From: Salarias fasciatus
Taxonomy: Eukaryota > Chordata > Actinopteri > Blenniiformes > Blenniidae
Assembly (NCBI RefSeq): GCF_902148845.1
Contig: NC_043748.1
Coordinates: forward strand, 14,784,945-14,848,944
DNA: 64,000 nucleotides
Reading direction: 5' to 3'
Positions 13,888 through 24,299 of this stretch are shown here, piece by piece (the stretch's first letter is position 1; every line of letters begins with the position of its first letter). The position numbers and the translations under genes were made by a program. The notes beneath the pieces were generated by a model. It did not search any database and was not told the origin of the DNA. It saw only the letters and a program-made list of their open reading frames with translations.

Positions 13888-14148
13888 AATGCTAACTAAA
13901 CCAAAACGTAGTCATTATGATGCACAGTATTGGGCAGCGAGCCGTCCACCCGAGCAGTCCAAAGTAGATTGAGATTTCATGCCTTATCGCCGTCTCATTT
14001 TGGTTAAACCCATCTTTTTTTAACCAGAACTTGTGATATGTCTTACCCAAATTCTGCAACATAACTCATTTTTGAAGTGTAGTTTTTTTTTTTTTTTTTT
14101 TTTAATTGATTTACTAAACATTTTCTCCAGTGTTTGATCCAACTTATA

Positions 14149-14463
14149 CCCCTTTCACACTGACGTCCTGAGTCCACCGAGCTCCATATTGCGGATTGAT
14201 CTGGGACTGTTCTGCTTTAACCCTACACCATCCAGCCCGCAGCAGGAAAATTAAACATGTATAATATTTTGAAAAGTAGCTTGAAACTGTCTCGGAAAGC
14301 TTTGGACTGTGGCATATTGATTTTGCAGCTCGTTTCATAAAGTCCTGTACCAGTCAGTCGGCCTTCTTCAGCAGTATGTCATGCATTCTGACTGGGGTTA
14401 CGGACACAGTCGTGCACTGCAGTCAGCCGCCCCGGACCCCGGCAGACTCGGTGTGAAAGGGGG
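14149..14463. mobile_element. MITE with CCCCTTTCACAC terminal inverted repeats
   Basis: The left end cccctttcacac (14149-14160) is mirrored by gtgtgaaagggg at the right end (from 14451). The roughly 315-bp interior has no coding capacity. The terminal sequence style suggests a non-autonomous hAT-like element; no target duplication was established. Confidence 0.65.
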
Positions 14464-14496
14464 GGATTTGGATCACAGGTTGGGATTTCTGGATTT

Positions 14497-14675
14497 GGGG
14501 CGGCTGTGAATCGGGAGGTTTGTGGTTCGACTCTCCATCTCTTCCATCGATGGGTCAAACTGTCCTTGCATGGCTGCCGCCTCCACTCGTGTGAATGTGA
14601 TAATACGGTTTGAAGTGCTTTGGACTGTGTTCATGTGGGGTAAAAAAGTGCTAAATAAATGTATTCCATTTACTA
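14497..14675 (+). mobile_element. tRNA-derived SINE, diverged
   Basis: It begins with ggggcggctgtg, carries a promoter box-B-like gtggttcgactctcc, and ends in the common teleost SINE tail (gtgctaaataaatg then attccatttact). The box A region is partly deleted. It directly abuts the MITE to its left. Confidence 0.6.
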
Positions 14676-15559
14676 TAGTATTCATCCTTACTGTGCAGTT
14701 ACACTTCATACTCATTTTACAATTTCATGGAAACTATCAAACTAATCACAGAAGCATTTGACATCTGAGTCAACAGCCCAAAAATCTAAAGTATGACGGG
14801 TTATGAAAGAGGTACGAGTACAGGAGTATTTTTATAGCCTCCTGTGACCGTGTACATTGTGTGATATGTTCACACACTAAACGTGCAATGCAAACAGAAT
14901 GTAGCAGATGTGGTGAACACATCTTGTGTTCCAAACTTGTAGAATTTGAAAGTAACTTGTTGCTTAAATGTTGCTCCCCTATTGTGTCATTTTTCTGAGA
15001 TTATAATGCAGCCTCTCTACAAATATTACAGAAATTGAGAGTTTTATGTGTCAGTAGTAAATTGTCTCGGTGTATAAAGTCATTTGTACTTTACTGTCTC
15101 CTTTTTAATAAAAACATTTGATTTCCTGAGGTCTTGTGTTTTTTTTTCTCTTAACCCAGTTTGAAAAATGAAGCTATTCTTACTTTGACCCTGTAAAAGA
15201 AGAAGCGTTGGACTCTTCTCTTCTGTCAAGAGAAATATGACATTAGTTCCTTTATTCCTTTATTCTTTGTTAGATCATTTTAATTGGCAAGTTCTCTGTC
15301 ACTCACTTGCTTTTTATCAGGAATGGCTGCAACCTCTTGTGATAAGCTACATTTCTGTAAAGAGGCACATCCACTAGATTTTTTTTTTTAAAATTTCATT
15401 TATGTTTTTATGACTATGGATCATTTGCACTTCGACTGACGTGTAAAAGAATGAGAATTTATTCCAAGTTAAGATGGAAATATTAGCTGAGATTGTATAT
15501 AATGAGAGATGGACGTGAAGGGAGCCTTTCTTTGTTCTCATTATGAAGGAGCATGATGT

Positions 15560-15563
<4 letters not shown>

Positions 15564-15639
<76 letters not shown>
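15564..15639. repeat. (GT)n microsatellite
   Basis: About 38 GT units just upstream of the CpG-rich promoter of the Myb/SANT-like gene. A potential Z-DNA former. All open frames through it are artefacts. Confidence 0.97.
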
Positions 15640-15640
<1 letters not shown>

Positions 15641-15649
15641 GTCAGCAGC

Positions 15650-16016
15650 AGATCTGTGCCGAGCTGCGCAGCCGCCATGCGCATCCGTCGGCAAAGCAGA
15701 GCAGAGCAGAGCTGGACCGCGCAGCCATTTCTCAGCCCCTCACGTGCAGCGGGGGGGACCGCGGGCGGCGATGGCGTTTTACCGGCGCGCACGCGACTCG
15801 CCGGAGTCGTGACTTTGCGGCGGCGGCGTGACTTCAGGCTGAAGTCCGCATCGCCGCGCTGAGGATCCGCCGCAGCCTGAAACTTTCTGCGGGTCGGACG
15901 CCTGCGCACTGCGCAGACCGAGCGAGCCCAGCTCCTGCGTTCGGCTCGCGGTTTTTCTTCTTTTCCTTTTTTTTTTTTTTTTGGTTTTTGTTTTTGTGAT
16001 AGTTCATGTGCCAGCC
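15650..16016 (+). promoter_or_regulatory. CpG-island promoter and 5' UTR of the Myb/SANT-like gene
   Basis: An abrupt rise in GC and CpG content (for example gcgggcggcgatggcg, ggcgcgcacgcgactcgc) in otherwise AT-rich DNA ends at the start codon at 16017. GC-box-like and E-box-like motifs (cacgtg near 15740) are visible. No TATA box is evident, as expected for a CpG promoter. The transcription start is not determined. Confidence 0.65.
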
Positions 16017-18928
16017 ATGGAGGAAAGCCTGCAGAGAGGCGTCCGGGACATCACGATGGTGCACGTGAAGACGGAGGCGGTGGATGAGAACACATCTGCG
16101 CTGGTTTTGGGCAGCCAGGAGCCGCCTGCGTCCTGCGGAGATACCGCATGCAGAGGAGGAGGAGGAGGAGGAGGAGGAGGAGGAGGCAGGGCTCAGACTG
16201 CAGAGGAGCTGTCTGACACCGAGCTGCAAACTGCCTCCACTACTACTCCCGTGCTGCTGTGTGAGTGCACAGATCACTCCATTCGCAACACACTTTCGTG
16301 CGTTTTTTTTCTTTTGTCCGCACAAAGCAGAAGAGCAGATTTTTTTTTTTCAATCACAATGCAAACCTGTTTTGTCTGTGTTGTCTTCAGATCCTGTGAG
16401 CACAGAGCGGTTTTTCACCACAGCAGGGGATGGAAAAACATACCTGAAAATAGCTCCAGGTCAGTCTGATGTCTGTGAACACCTGCAGCTGCTCCTCTCA
16501 TCACAATCCATCAAAGCATTGACTTTAGGGGGGATCCAGGTGTTTCTGATTTTCTTTTTATTTATTGAAAGTGCATATTTGCCAGAAACATATATTTTAA
16601 TCTCTCCTGGTTAAGGGGGTAATATTACCATGTTCTGTTTTATTTCTTTGACAAAAAAGTTTTATTTACAGATTCACAACAACTGTAAATGCAATTAGTT
16701 TTGACCAGTGCTGTGAGTTTTAATCACATTATTGAATTATGAGGATTAGATTCCTCATTTGAAGCTTGAAAATGTCACAAATATCCTACTGTGACATCTA
16801 TATTTTGTACTGTTCAACACCGAAAGAGAAAGTGGGACTGTCCTTGAGCATCTCTACTTTAAAATGTTGGATGGTTCAAATTCTGCATTTGTGAGTGTTT
16901 TCTGATGTGAAACTGCTCCACTTTAGATAAAGCCATTTTTTATTTGCATTAAATTGTTGATTTTGTGTGTTGAGTTCACAAATGATGTGATTAATCCTGA
17001 TTAGCTGTGGCCAGAGATGAGATTCATTAGTTTTTTTTTTTTTTTTCATCAATAGGCTCTATGCACACAACTCAACCACTTCCTGAACTTCAGGAGGCTC
17101 CTTGTTTCCTGTCTTTCATGATAGGACGAGTTGATTAATGCAGGTGTGTCTGAAGTTGTTACAGAGGTCAGACACACCTGCATAATCAGCTCGTCCTATC
17201 ATGAAAGACAGGAAACAAGGAGCCTCCTGAAGTTCAGGAAGTGGTTGAGTTGTGCATAGAGTCCATAGACAGCGCTACTTTTAATATTTTTCATTTCAAA
17301 GCAGTCATTCATGCATTTTATATTAATTTCTGTAGATCTACCAGCTGTCCCAGTTAACATAACATTATTCAGTCTGATCTGTGGTTTGTGCCTTAATTAC
17401 TGATGTGTTTTGGACTGAAGTCATTTGAAATTTATTGGGTTGGTTGAATTAAAAAAAAACAGGTAAAGCACAAGTATGAAGTATGAAGACTATATACTAA
17501 TAGACTAATGACCAAATTAGATTTGTTTGCAGTGACATTCTGATTTCTGACTCTTGACATCTCCATTTAAAAGCGATGAATTCCCGCTTGTCTTCTCCTG
17601 CTTCAGCGATGCCCGGCGCTCCTTCAGAGAAGACGCTTCCCTCGGGCTCGGATTTCTCCTCCAAAGCCGTCCTGTGTCTGATCGAGGCGGTCGGGCGCCG
17701 CTGGGGCCTGTACGAGACCCGCGAACGTTCCCAGCTCTTCCAGAGCGTCCAGGAGGAGATGGCCTCCAAGGGCCACATGCTGCCCGTTGAAAAGATCCGT
17801 CGCAAGTGGAACAATCTGATTGTGACGTACAAGAGGGTGAAAGACCGCAGCCGGGAGACGGGGCACGCCAAGACCTCATGGGAGTTCTTTGATGTGAGTC
17901 CGGCTGGAGGAATCTTTACGCCAATGAAGAGTAGATGCAATAACAGATAGATGCAACTTTCTGTTTGGACCATCATGGGAAGCATCCAGTGTTAAGAGGC
18001 TCACCAAATAATTGTTTTCATGTCTTTATTTTCTTTGTAGCTGATGGATGCGACACTCAGCGACACTATTGGATCCCAGATCGTCAACAACAAAAGAAAC
18101 AAAGGTGGAAACGCAGTGTCGGCTCTACCGGGCCCTTTAACGAAGATCGCCGCAAAGCCTCTGCAGCTCCCGTCACAAAACGCCATGATTCGCCCCAATG
18201 GGGACTTTTCCTCGACCGGCAGCGTGGACCCGACAGCTCAGGCGGCGGCCGCCGCCGCTCAGGTCGCCGTGAGCGCTGCTGTCAGCACCATGACCAGTCC
18301 GGCAGCCGTGGCTTCAGAGAATCCTCAAGAGGCCAAGCCCCTCATCGTCCTGAACGGAGACATCAGCACGACCAGCATTCATCCCGCCACCATCGTACCA
18401 GCTCCTTCTTTCATCTCCTCGCCTAGTTTCTCAGAAACGGCTTCCACATCTCCGACTCTCATCGCAGGCAGCAACTCAGACCTCAACACGTTGGGGTTCG
18501 CCAGCCGGAAAGCGCCGTCCTTCTCCCCGGGCGTCATACCGTTTCGAATCAGCTCTGCGCCGCTTGGCCACAGTCAGAATCTGCTGGGCCTTTCCTCTTC
18601 GTTTCCGCCGACGTCCTCCTGCCTCACGTCGTCTATCCCCGCCTCGTTGTCCGCGACGGCCGTGTCGGAAACTGAGCTGCAGAGCCAGAAGGTAAACCCG
18701 GAGCTCAGCGGCGCCGCTCTGTTCCAGGAGTTTCTGAAGCGTCAGGAGGAGCAGGCCTACCTGGACCGGGTGGCTCGCCGCAGGACGGAGGCCAGAGAGA
18801 AGAGGCGCGAGAGGAGGGAGGTGCGGATGTCGGAGTCCCTCGGACGGATAGCCACAGCTCTGGAGCTGCTCTCCTCCAAACAGGACACGGTCATTGCCCT
18901 CCTGCAGAGACTCGCTGATCGGAAGTGA
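16017..18928 (+). CDS. Myb/SANT-like DNA-binding domain protein
   Basis: Four exons in one frame give 495 aa: 16017-16260, 16391-16459, 17607-17893, 18041-18928. The start ATG has a good context (gccATGG) and sits right after the CpG island. The N-terminus is acidic with a 10-Gly run encoded by an imperfect GGA repeat. Exon 3 encodes a trihelix/Myb-SANT-like module (about residues 112-200) with its spaced tryptophans (RRWGLYE, RRKWNNLIV, TSWEFFD), the pattern of the Myb_DNA-bind_4 family, so sequence-specific DNA binding in the nucleus is expected. The middle is Ser/Pro/Ala-rich and disordered. The C-terminal 70 residues form a highly charged coiled coil (FLKRQEEQAYLDRVARRR onward), suited to oligomerisation. 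I recognise the fold, not a named gene; relatives include MSANTD-type and domesticated transposon-derived factors. Introns 1 and 3 are under 150 bp; intron 2 is 1.1 kb and holds a hairpin MITE. Confidence 0.85.
17055..17264. mobile_element. Near-perfect hairpin (foldback) MITE
   Basis: Two arms of about 97 bp, beginning ggctctatgcac and ending gtgcatagagtcc, are almost perfect reverse complements around a 13-base centre (near 17154-17166). The element lies inside intron 2 of the Myb/SANT-like gene on an AT-rich background. High arm identity implies a recent insertion or correction between arms. The superfamily is not assignable from the ends alone. Confidence 0.85.
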
Positions 18929-20917
18929 CGTGAAATAGAAAGCTGCAAAGCAGACTTCTCACATATTTTTCCTCAAACAATTTAAAAAACAATCTGTTCT
19001 GTTTTTCTAGAGATCCTTGGCCTCATCAACATCCATCCATGAAAGGTGGAGTTCATCCTGGAAATGTCTCCACTCACCACAGAAAAGCACTTACAGCCGA
19101 TTTAAAATCAAAAATACATGATCAGCCAAAAGACTCAAGCCAGGATGCTGTTACTGTGAGACAACAGTGCTAACCACTACACCTTTTGATGCCCTCTTTG
19201 ATACCTTAACAGTGGCATTACATTCTGTTCTGATTCTGATTTTGTTGAAGATACTGAGGATTGGACGTGTATGCCTAAATGTACAAGCTAAATGATTTGT
19301 TATGTTTACATCTGATTGTTCTACAATCTGCTGGACCGACATCAAATCAGAACATTCATTTGAAAAACACAGCTGTGACATTTTTATTGTCACAACCAAA
19401 AACAAAACGTGTGTTTGTCCTTTGCTTTCTCTCTCTTGACACAGGAAGCCGGTCCGGATGGAAACGAAGCCCTGATTGAAAGCCTGATAACAATATGCTG
19501 ATGTTTATACCTCCCTCTGTTTTCATTCAGTTTGAAACAGAAAAGGTGATTTTTTGTTCAAGTGAATAAATAAGTTATGTTTGGAAGTCTTGCCAACACA
19601 GTGTCCTTACCAGAAGGGATCAGATGTAATTTTCTGTTGCTTGCATAGTGAAAACAGCAAACACAGTATTTTACTTCCCCAAACACAATGGAGCTGAAAA
19701 ATAAGAGATGGAAGCTGGAATTTCTCCTGATGTCAGTGGATCAATATCTCAGATCCATCACCTAAAGCAATATACACTATATCTAAAATACACTCAACAA
19801 AAATATAAACGCAACACTTTTGTTTTTGCTCCCATTTTTCATGAGATGGACTTAAATATCTAAAATTCATTCCAGATACACAATATTGCCATTTCTTTCA
19901 AACATTGTTCACAAATCTGTCTAAATGTGTGATAGTGAGCACTTCTGCTTTGCTGAGATAATCCGTCCCACCTCACAGGTATGCCACATCAAGATGCTCA
20001 TCAGACACCATGATTAGTGCACAGGTGTGCCTTGTACTGTCCACAATAAAAGGCCACAGAAACTGAAGTTTTTGAGTAACTCCACAAAATTTTTTTAGCA
20101 ACAGTACTTGTTATAGTCACTTAAATAATGCTTGATAGAATGTTCATCATATCCTCCTTATTTTGAAAAGTGAACCAATCTGGATTTCACAAAGACATTG
20201 TGAACACGATCAACTTGTAAGTTTTGAAAGCAGAAATTCTTTTGCCAGAGAATTCATCTACATTCTTACTGTTGTTCTCTCCACCCCCCCCCCCCCAAAA
20301 GAAAAAAAAAAGATGCTGACCCTTCTTAAACTGTTAAAAAAAAATGCTGAAAGGCTGAGAAAACAGAATATTTTGACCACTAGGTGGCACCATTTAACAT
20401 CTCTATTAAACAGTCAAGTCACATAAGATTTTATGCTTCATTCCCAGGATATTCTTTGCATTCTAACTAAAGTGTTTCTATTCTGTTTGTTTTCACCATG
20501 TAATGCAGCCTTGAGAGCTGAAGTTTAACATGCATCTAAAGTTCAAATTGTCTTCACACATTTTATTGTTATTTATTTATTGCACATGCATTATTTTAAT
20601 GTAATGATTCGCATCACGTTATTGTTGTGTAGAAAGGCAGACATTTAATCTGCTTTCCATTAGTTCATCATGTTCCACAGATATGTTGATCTGACCTACT
20701 TCACTTCTCTCTTCCTCCCTCTCATTGTTCTTCATAGTTTCGATTTCACTTCAGGAACTGCGCTGCTCTCCACGAGCGGAGGCAATCTGATCCACATTTT
20801 TACATTTTTGACAGATTTAAAGTGAGAAAAGTCAAGCTTCGGCACCTGGAGGAAACAGTAAAGTTACACGTTTTGTTTTTTTCTTGACATCTTTGGGAGG
20901 AAGGAGTGGTGATCGTC
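18929..20917. other. Intergenic: 3' flank of the Myb/SANT-like gene, then start of GIMAP duplication unit 1
   Basis: From about 19300 the sequence matches the region downstream of the first GIMAP gene (from about 23390), marking the left edge of a tandem duplication. A repeat end lies at 19788-20057, and a C-run plus A-rich stretch near 20283-20312. Promoter-proximal sequence shared by both GIMAP genes starts at about 20640. Confidence 0.6.
19788..20057 (+). mobile_element. Fragment of a common fish DNA-transposon-like repeat
   Basis: It begins cactcaacaaaaatataaac followed by gcaacacttttgtttttgct, a sequence I recall as very abundant in fish genomes, and runs to cacaataaaaggccac. Only one end is visible, so it is a truncated copy. 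It sits in GIMAP unit 1 and is absent from unit 2, so it inserted after the tandem duplication or was lost from unit 2. The family name is uncertain. Confidence 0.55.
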
Positions 20918-23266
20918 ATGAGCTCTGCAAGTATTTCTGGCGCAGCACAGATGGATGAACACCAAGGTTTGTCCGAAAGCTCACTTTTTACTCTGTTTAC
21001 ATGTATGTTAACATTTAGAGTCAATCGTACATTACAGCGTGTCTGTGTGTCTAAGTGAAGTTACACTGTGACGGTGGAAAGCTCTTCGAGGTCACAGCCT
21101 GGGGAAATGAATCACATGGCTCACTTTTTTTCCTTTTTTGAAAAATAACACGTGTTCATGATGGTGAAACAAGGAGAGCAAAGGGGAAATTATTCTGATC
21201 AGTTTTTTTTTGTGTAATACTGATGAAGCAGTGAGGCGCTGCCTGCTTTCATACCTCTCCTTTTGATGTTTTTAAGAAATTAACTCTTCTGAGAGGAAAA
21301 ACAGAAACATTATTTCTTAAGCAAAAGCTCAACTTTTTAAACTTTTTGTCAAGGCAGCCTCATAAAGCCAGACCGAAACACTAGTATTTATTTAAACTTG
21401 ACCTGGATTTTTTTTAAACCTTACCAGCAGGAGCATTCCTAAACACTCCTTGGTTTTCACGCATTTCCAGGCAGCACAGAGCTTGCAAGAAGCTTCATCA
21501 AGGAGATTTGTTATCTATTTTACGGCAGGATAAGTTGGTTTAAAGTTGTGTCTTTGATTTCTATGATGAAGCAAATGTCAGCTGACTGTAAAAGGCTCCT
21601 ATGTCAACATTTCTCTCATATTCTTATTGTTTCAGACAGTGTCTCAGTAAAGGGGTGACAAGATTTAGGTTCTTTAATTCAGGCTTAAGGTATAAAGTAA
21701 GCCATTCAAGGTTCAAAACATGCCAGGACTCTACCTCCTGGACTTTAACTCCTCAAACAACAACTGAATTTTCAAACCCCGATAAGACCCACAGTCGTAA
21801 AACTGTTGTAAAACAGACTGAAACATCTGCATTCATCAAATCACTTATTTCAGACATAACAAGACTCTTTGACAGTTCATACTCCCTCTGGATCCTTTAA
21901 TCCAGACCCAGACTTTAAAATAAATGTGAATTCTGTAGGATAAACTTGAATACTATAGATCTGACACTCTTTAAATAAAACAGAATTTCTCAAAAATAGT
22001 AGCTAAAGTAAAAGTCGGGGTGAAATTAATCATCACGAACATTTGTAATTGAATATAATGTCAACAACATAAAATTATACATGAAGCACACTCATTTGCA
22101 GTGGAACAATAAAATGCTCTTATCATATCAAATATGTCTGATGTAGCCCAGATGCAGCTTGTGAAAACAGCAAACAGTCATAGTTATTATTTGAAGGTTA
22201 AAAACCAATGACACCTGAGTGTGTGAGCTTTAAGTTACTTACACCACTTTCACATCCCCGTAATGTTTTGCTGGTTAAAGTATCTGGTGTTGTTGGGTCC
22301 ACAGAGCCTTTGAGGATCATGCTTCTTGGGAAGTGTGGAGCAGGGAAGAGCTCCAGTGGGAATACGCTCCTCAACAAGCAGGTGTTCACAGCAGACATGA
22401 CGCTGGCCAGAGTCACTCCCTACTGTGAGAAGGAGGAGGGCTTGGTGGAAGACACGCCCATCGCCGTCATAGACACCCCGGGCTTTTTTGAGACGGATAG
22501 CAACAAGAAGGAAATTGTGCGAGAAATCCTGAAGTGTGTGAAACTCCTGGAACCCGGGCCTCACGTCTTTGTGTTCGTTGTTAAATTGGGAAGAATGACT
22601 CAAGAAGACCAAGCCACCATGAGCCTGATCGAAGCCAAGTTTGGTCCGAGAGTGTGGGACTACACCATCGTGTTGTTCACTCACGGGGACTGCTTGGGAG
22701 GGAAGTCGATCAATGACGCCATCACGAAAAGCGATGACAACCTCCGCAACTTCATCCGCAAGTGCAGCGGCGGCTTCCACGTCTTCAACAACAAGAACCC
22801 CGAAGACCAGACGCAGGTGACAACCTTCATGGAGAAGATCCAGACCCTGATCGCCCTGAACGGAGGCGCTCACTACGAGACAGCGCTGTATCCCAAAGAG
22901 GAGCAAGAGATCAGGGAGAAGCAGGACAGCATCCTGGCAGAGAAAAATGAGGAAATAACCAGAAAGGAGGAGAATCTGAAGGAGCATTACAAGGACGAGG
23001 AGCTGAAGGTGGAAATCAGGAAACTGTGGAGAAGAGAGGAAGAGCTTTCAAGAAGAACTGCAGAGAACCAGATGAGCAAGAGGTTGAATTTCACTAGACT
23101 TCTGAGAGTCCTGCTCGTCCTGATGTTGGTGGCTCTGCTGATCGGCTGGGCCCTTCAGGCACCAGTTCCGGTGCTGCTGCCAATAACTCTCATTTGGATT
23201 TTGATGGCAGTGAAAGTGTTTCCATCCACTAAAGGAAAAATTCAACAGCATTTGAAAAGACAGTAA
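20918..23266 (+). CDS. GIMAP-like AIG1-type GTPase, copy 1
   Basis: Two coding exons (20918-20966 and 22305-23266) give 336 aa. The short first exon encodes MSSASISGAAQMDEHQ. The second holds the whole AIG1 domain: P-loop GKCGAGKSSS at 25-34, DTPG at 73-76, LFTHGD at about 140-145, then a charged coiled coil and a C-terminal hydrophobic segment (near 290-310, LLRVLLVLMLVALLIGWALQ) likely to anchor it to an internal membrane. GIMAP proteins are lymphocyte-linked GTPases that form nucleotide-dependent scaffolds on ER, lysosome or lipid droplets. A second in-frame Met (MDEHQ) is the only start shared with copy 2. The frame also stays open upstream of the acceptor to an ATG at 22208, so an intron-retaining start is formally possible. 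The long open frame on the opposite strand is a shadow. Confidence 0.9.
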
Positions 23267-24299
23267 TATGATTGTTTTAAGATGATGAATGCTAATCATG
23301 GAATATCATTCAAGTCATGAATTGAGATTAGAAAAGCTTTTCAGCCTTCATAGTTGAATCTTTATGTAAAAGGAAAAGAACTGTTGAATTTGAATCAGAA
23401 CACTCATTAGAAAGGCACAATAGTAACATTTTTATTTTCACAAGCAAGAACAAAATGTTTGCTTGTTCTTTCGTTTCTGATGCTGATCCTGATGGAAACT
23501 AAGACCTGATTAAAAGTCTGATAACAACGTCCCAAAGCTTCTTCATCCCTTAGTTTTCATTCAGTTTGAAACACAAAAGGTGAATTTTTGTTTAATTGAA
23601 TAAATAATTGTTTGGAAATCTTGCCAGCGCAGTCTCCATATCAAAAGGGCTCAGATGTAATGTGTGCATGTGTCAGTGATGGTGTTGTTGATTATTAATT
23701 CAAAAACAAAAACTAAAACAAATGTTTGATAGCATTTTCAGCATCATATCCTCCTTGTTCTGAAAAGCGAGCCAATTTGGATTTCACAAAGATATCATGA
23801 TCATGGTCTACTTGTAAATTTTGAAACCAGAATTTCTATTGCCAGAAAATTCATCTACATTTTTACTGTTGTTTTCTTTGGATTTTTGTTTTCCCCATGT
23901 AATGCAGCCTTGATAGCTGAAGTTTAACATGCATCTGTCATGAGTTTTTTTTTCTGCACATGCAATATTTCAATGTAACATCATGTTAATGCTGTGTACA
24001 AAGGCAGAGTTCATACATATTCTTATCTGCTTTCCATGAGTTCATCATGTTCTAAATTAAGACACAGATATGATTACCTTCCCAGTCTTTACTTGTTATT
24101 CAGTCTCAGTTTCGCTGCAGGACCAAACAAGCGCTGTTCTCCACAAACAGTTTCACATCTTTAACAGACTTAAAGTGAGAGAAGTTAAACTGCAGTCGTG
24201 CAACTGGAGGAAACAGTAAAGTTACGCAGTTTTTTGACATCTTTGGGAGGAAGGAACATTGGGATTTTGAAATCTGCAGATATTTCTGACGCAGCACAG

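Larger units (their letters stand above)
13888..15563. other. 3' UTR and downstream region of the SP140-like gene
   Basis: This follows the stop codon. Poly(A)-signal-like AATAAA motifs lie near 14651 and 15108; the second sits after a long T-rich stretch and could end the transcript. A MITE (14149-14463) and a SINE (14497-14675) lie within it. No coding sequence was seen. Confidence 0.5.
19300..23340 (+). repeat. GIMAP tandem duplication, unit 1
   Basis: This unit comprises a 5' flank, a short first exon, an intron and the GTPase exon. It aligns with unit 2 (about 23395-27680) in the same order. Clear anchors are the flank blocks at 19340-19640 versus 23400-23660, the upstream blocks at 20640-20966 versus 24000-24315, and the GTPase exons. 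Edges are approximate. Confidence 0.75.

Noticed and set aside
15543-15909. Several open frames of 89-116 codons through the GT repeat
   Set aside because: They consist of Cys-Val or Thr-His dipeptides from the microsatellite plus CpG-island sequence; not genes.
22250-22987. 245-codon open frame on the minus strand inside GIMAP copy 1 (and a 218-codon one in copy 2)
   Set aside because: It is the exact antisense of the conserved AIG1 GTPase exon, recurs only because the exon is duplicated, and encodes no recognisable motif.
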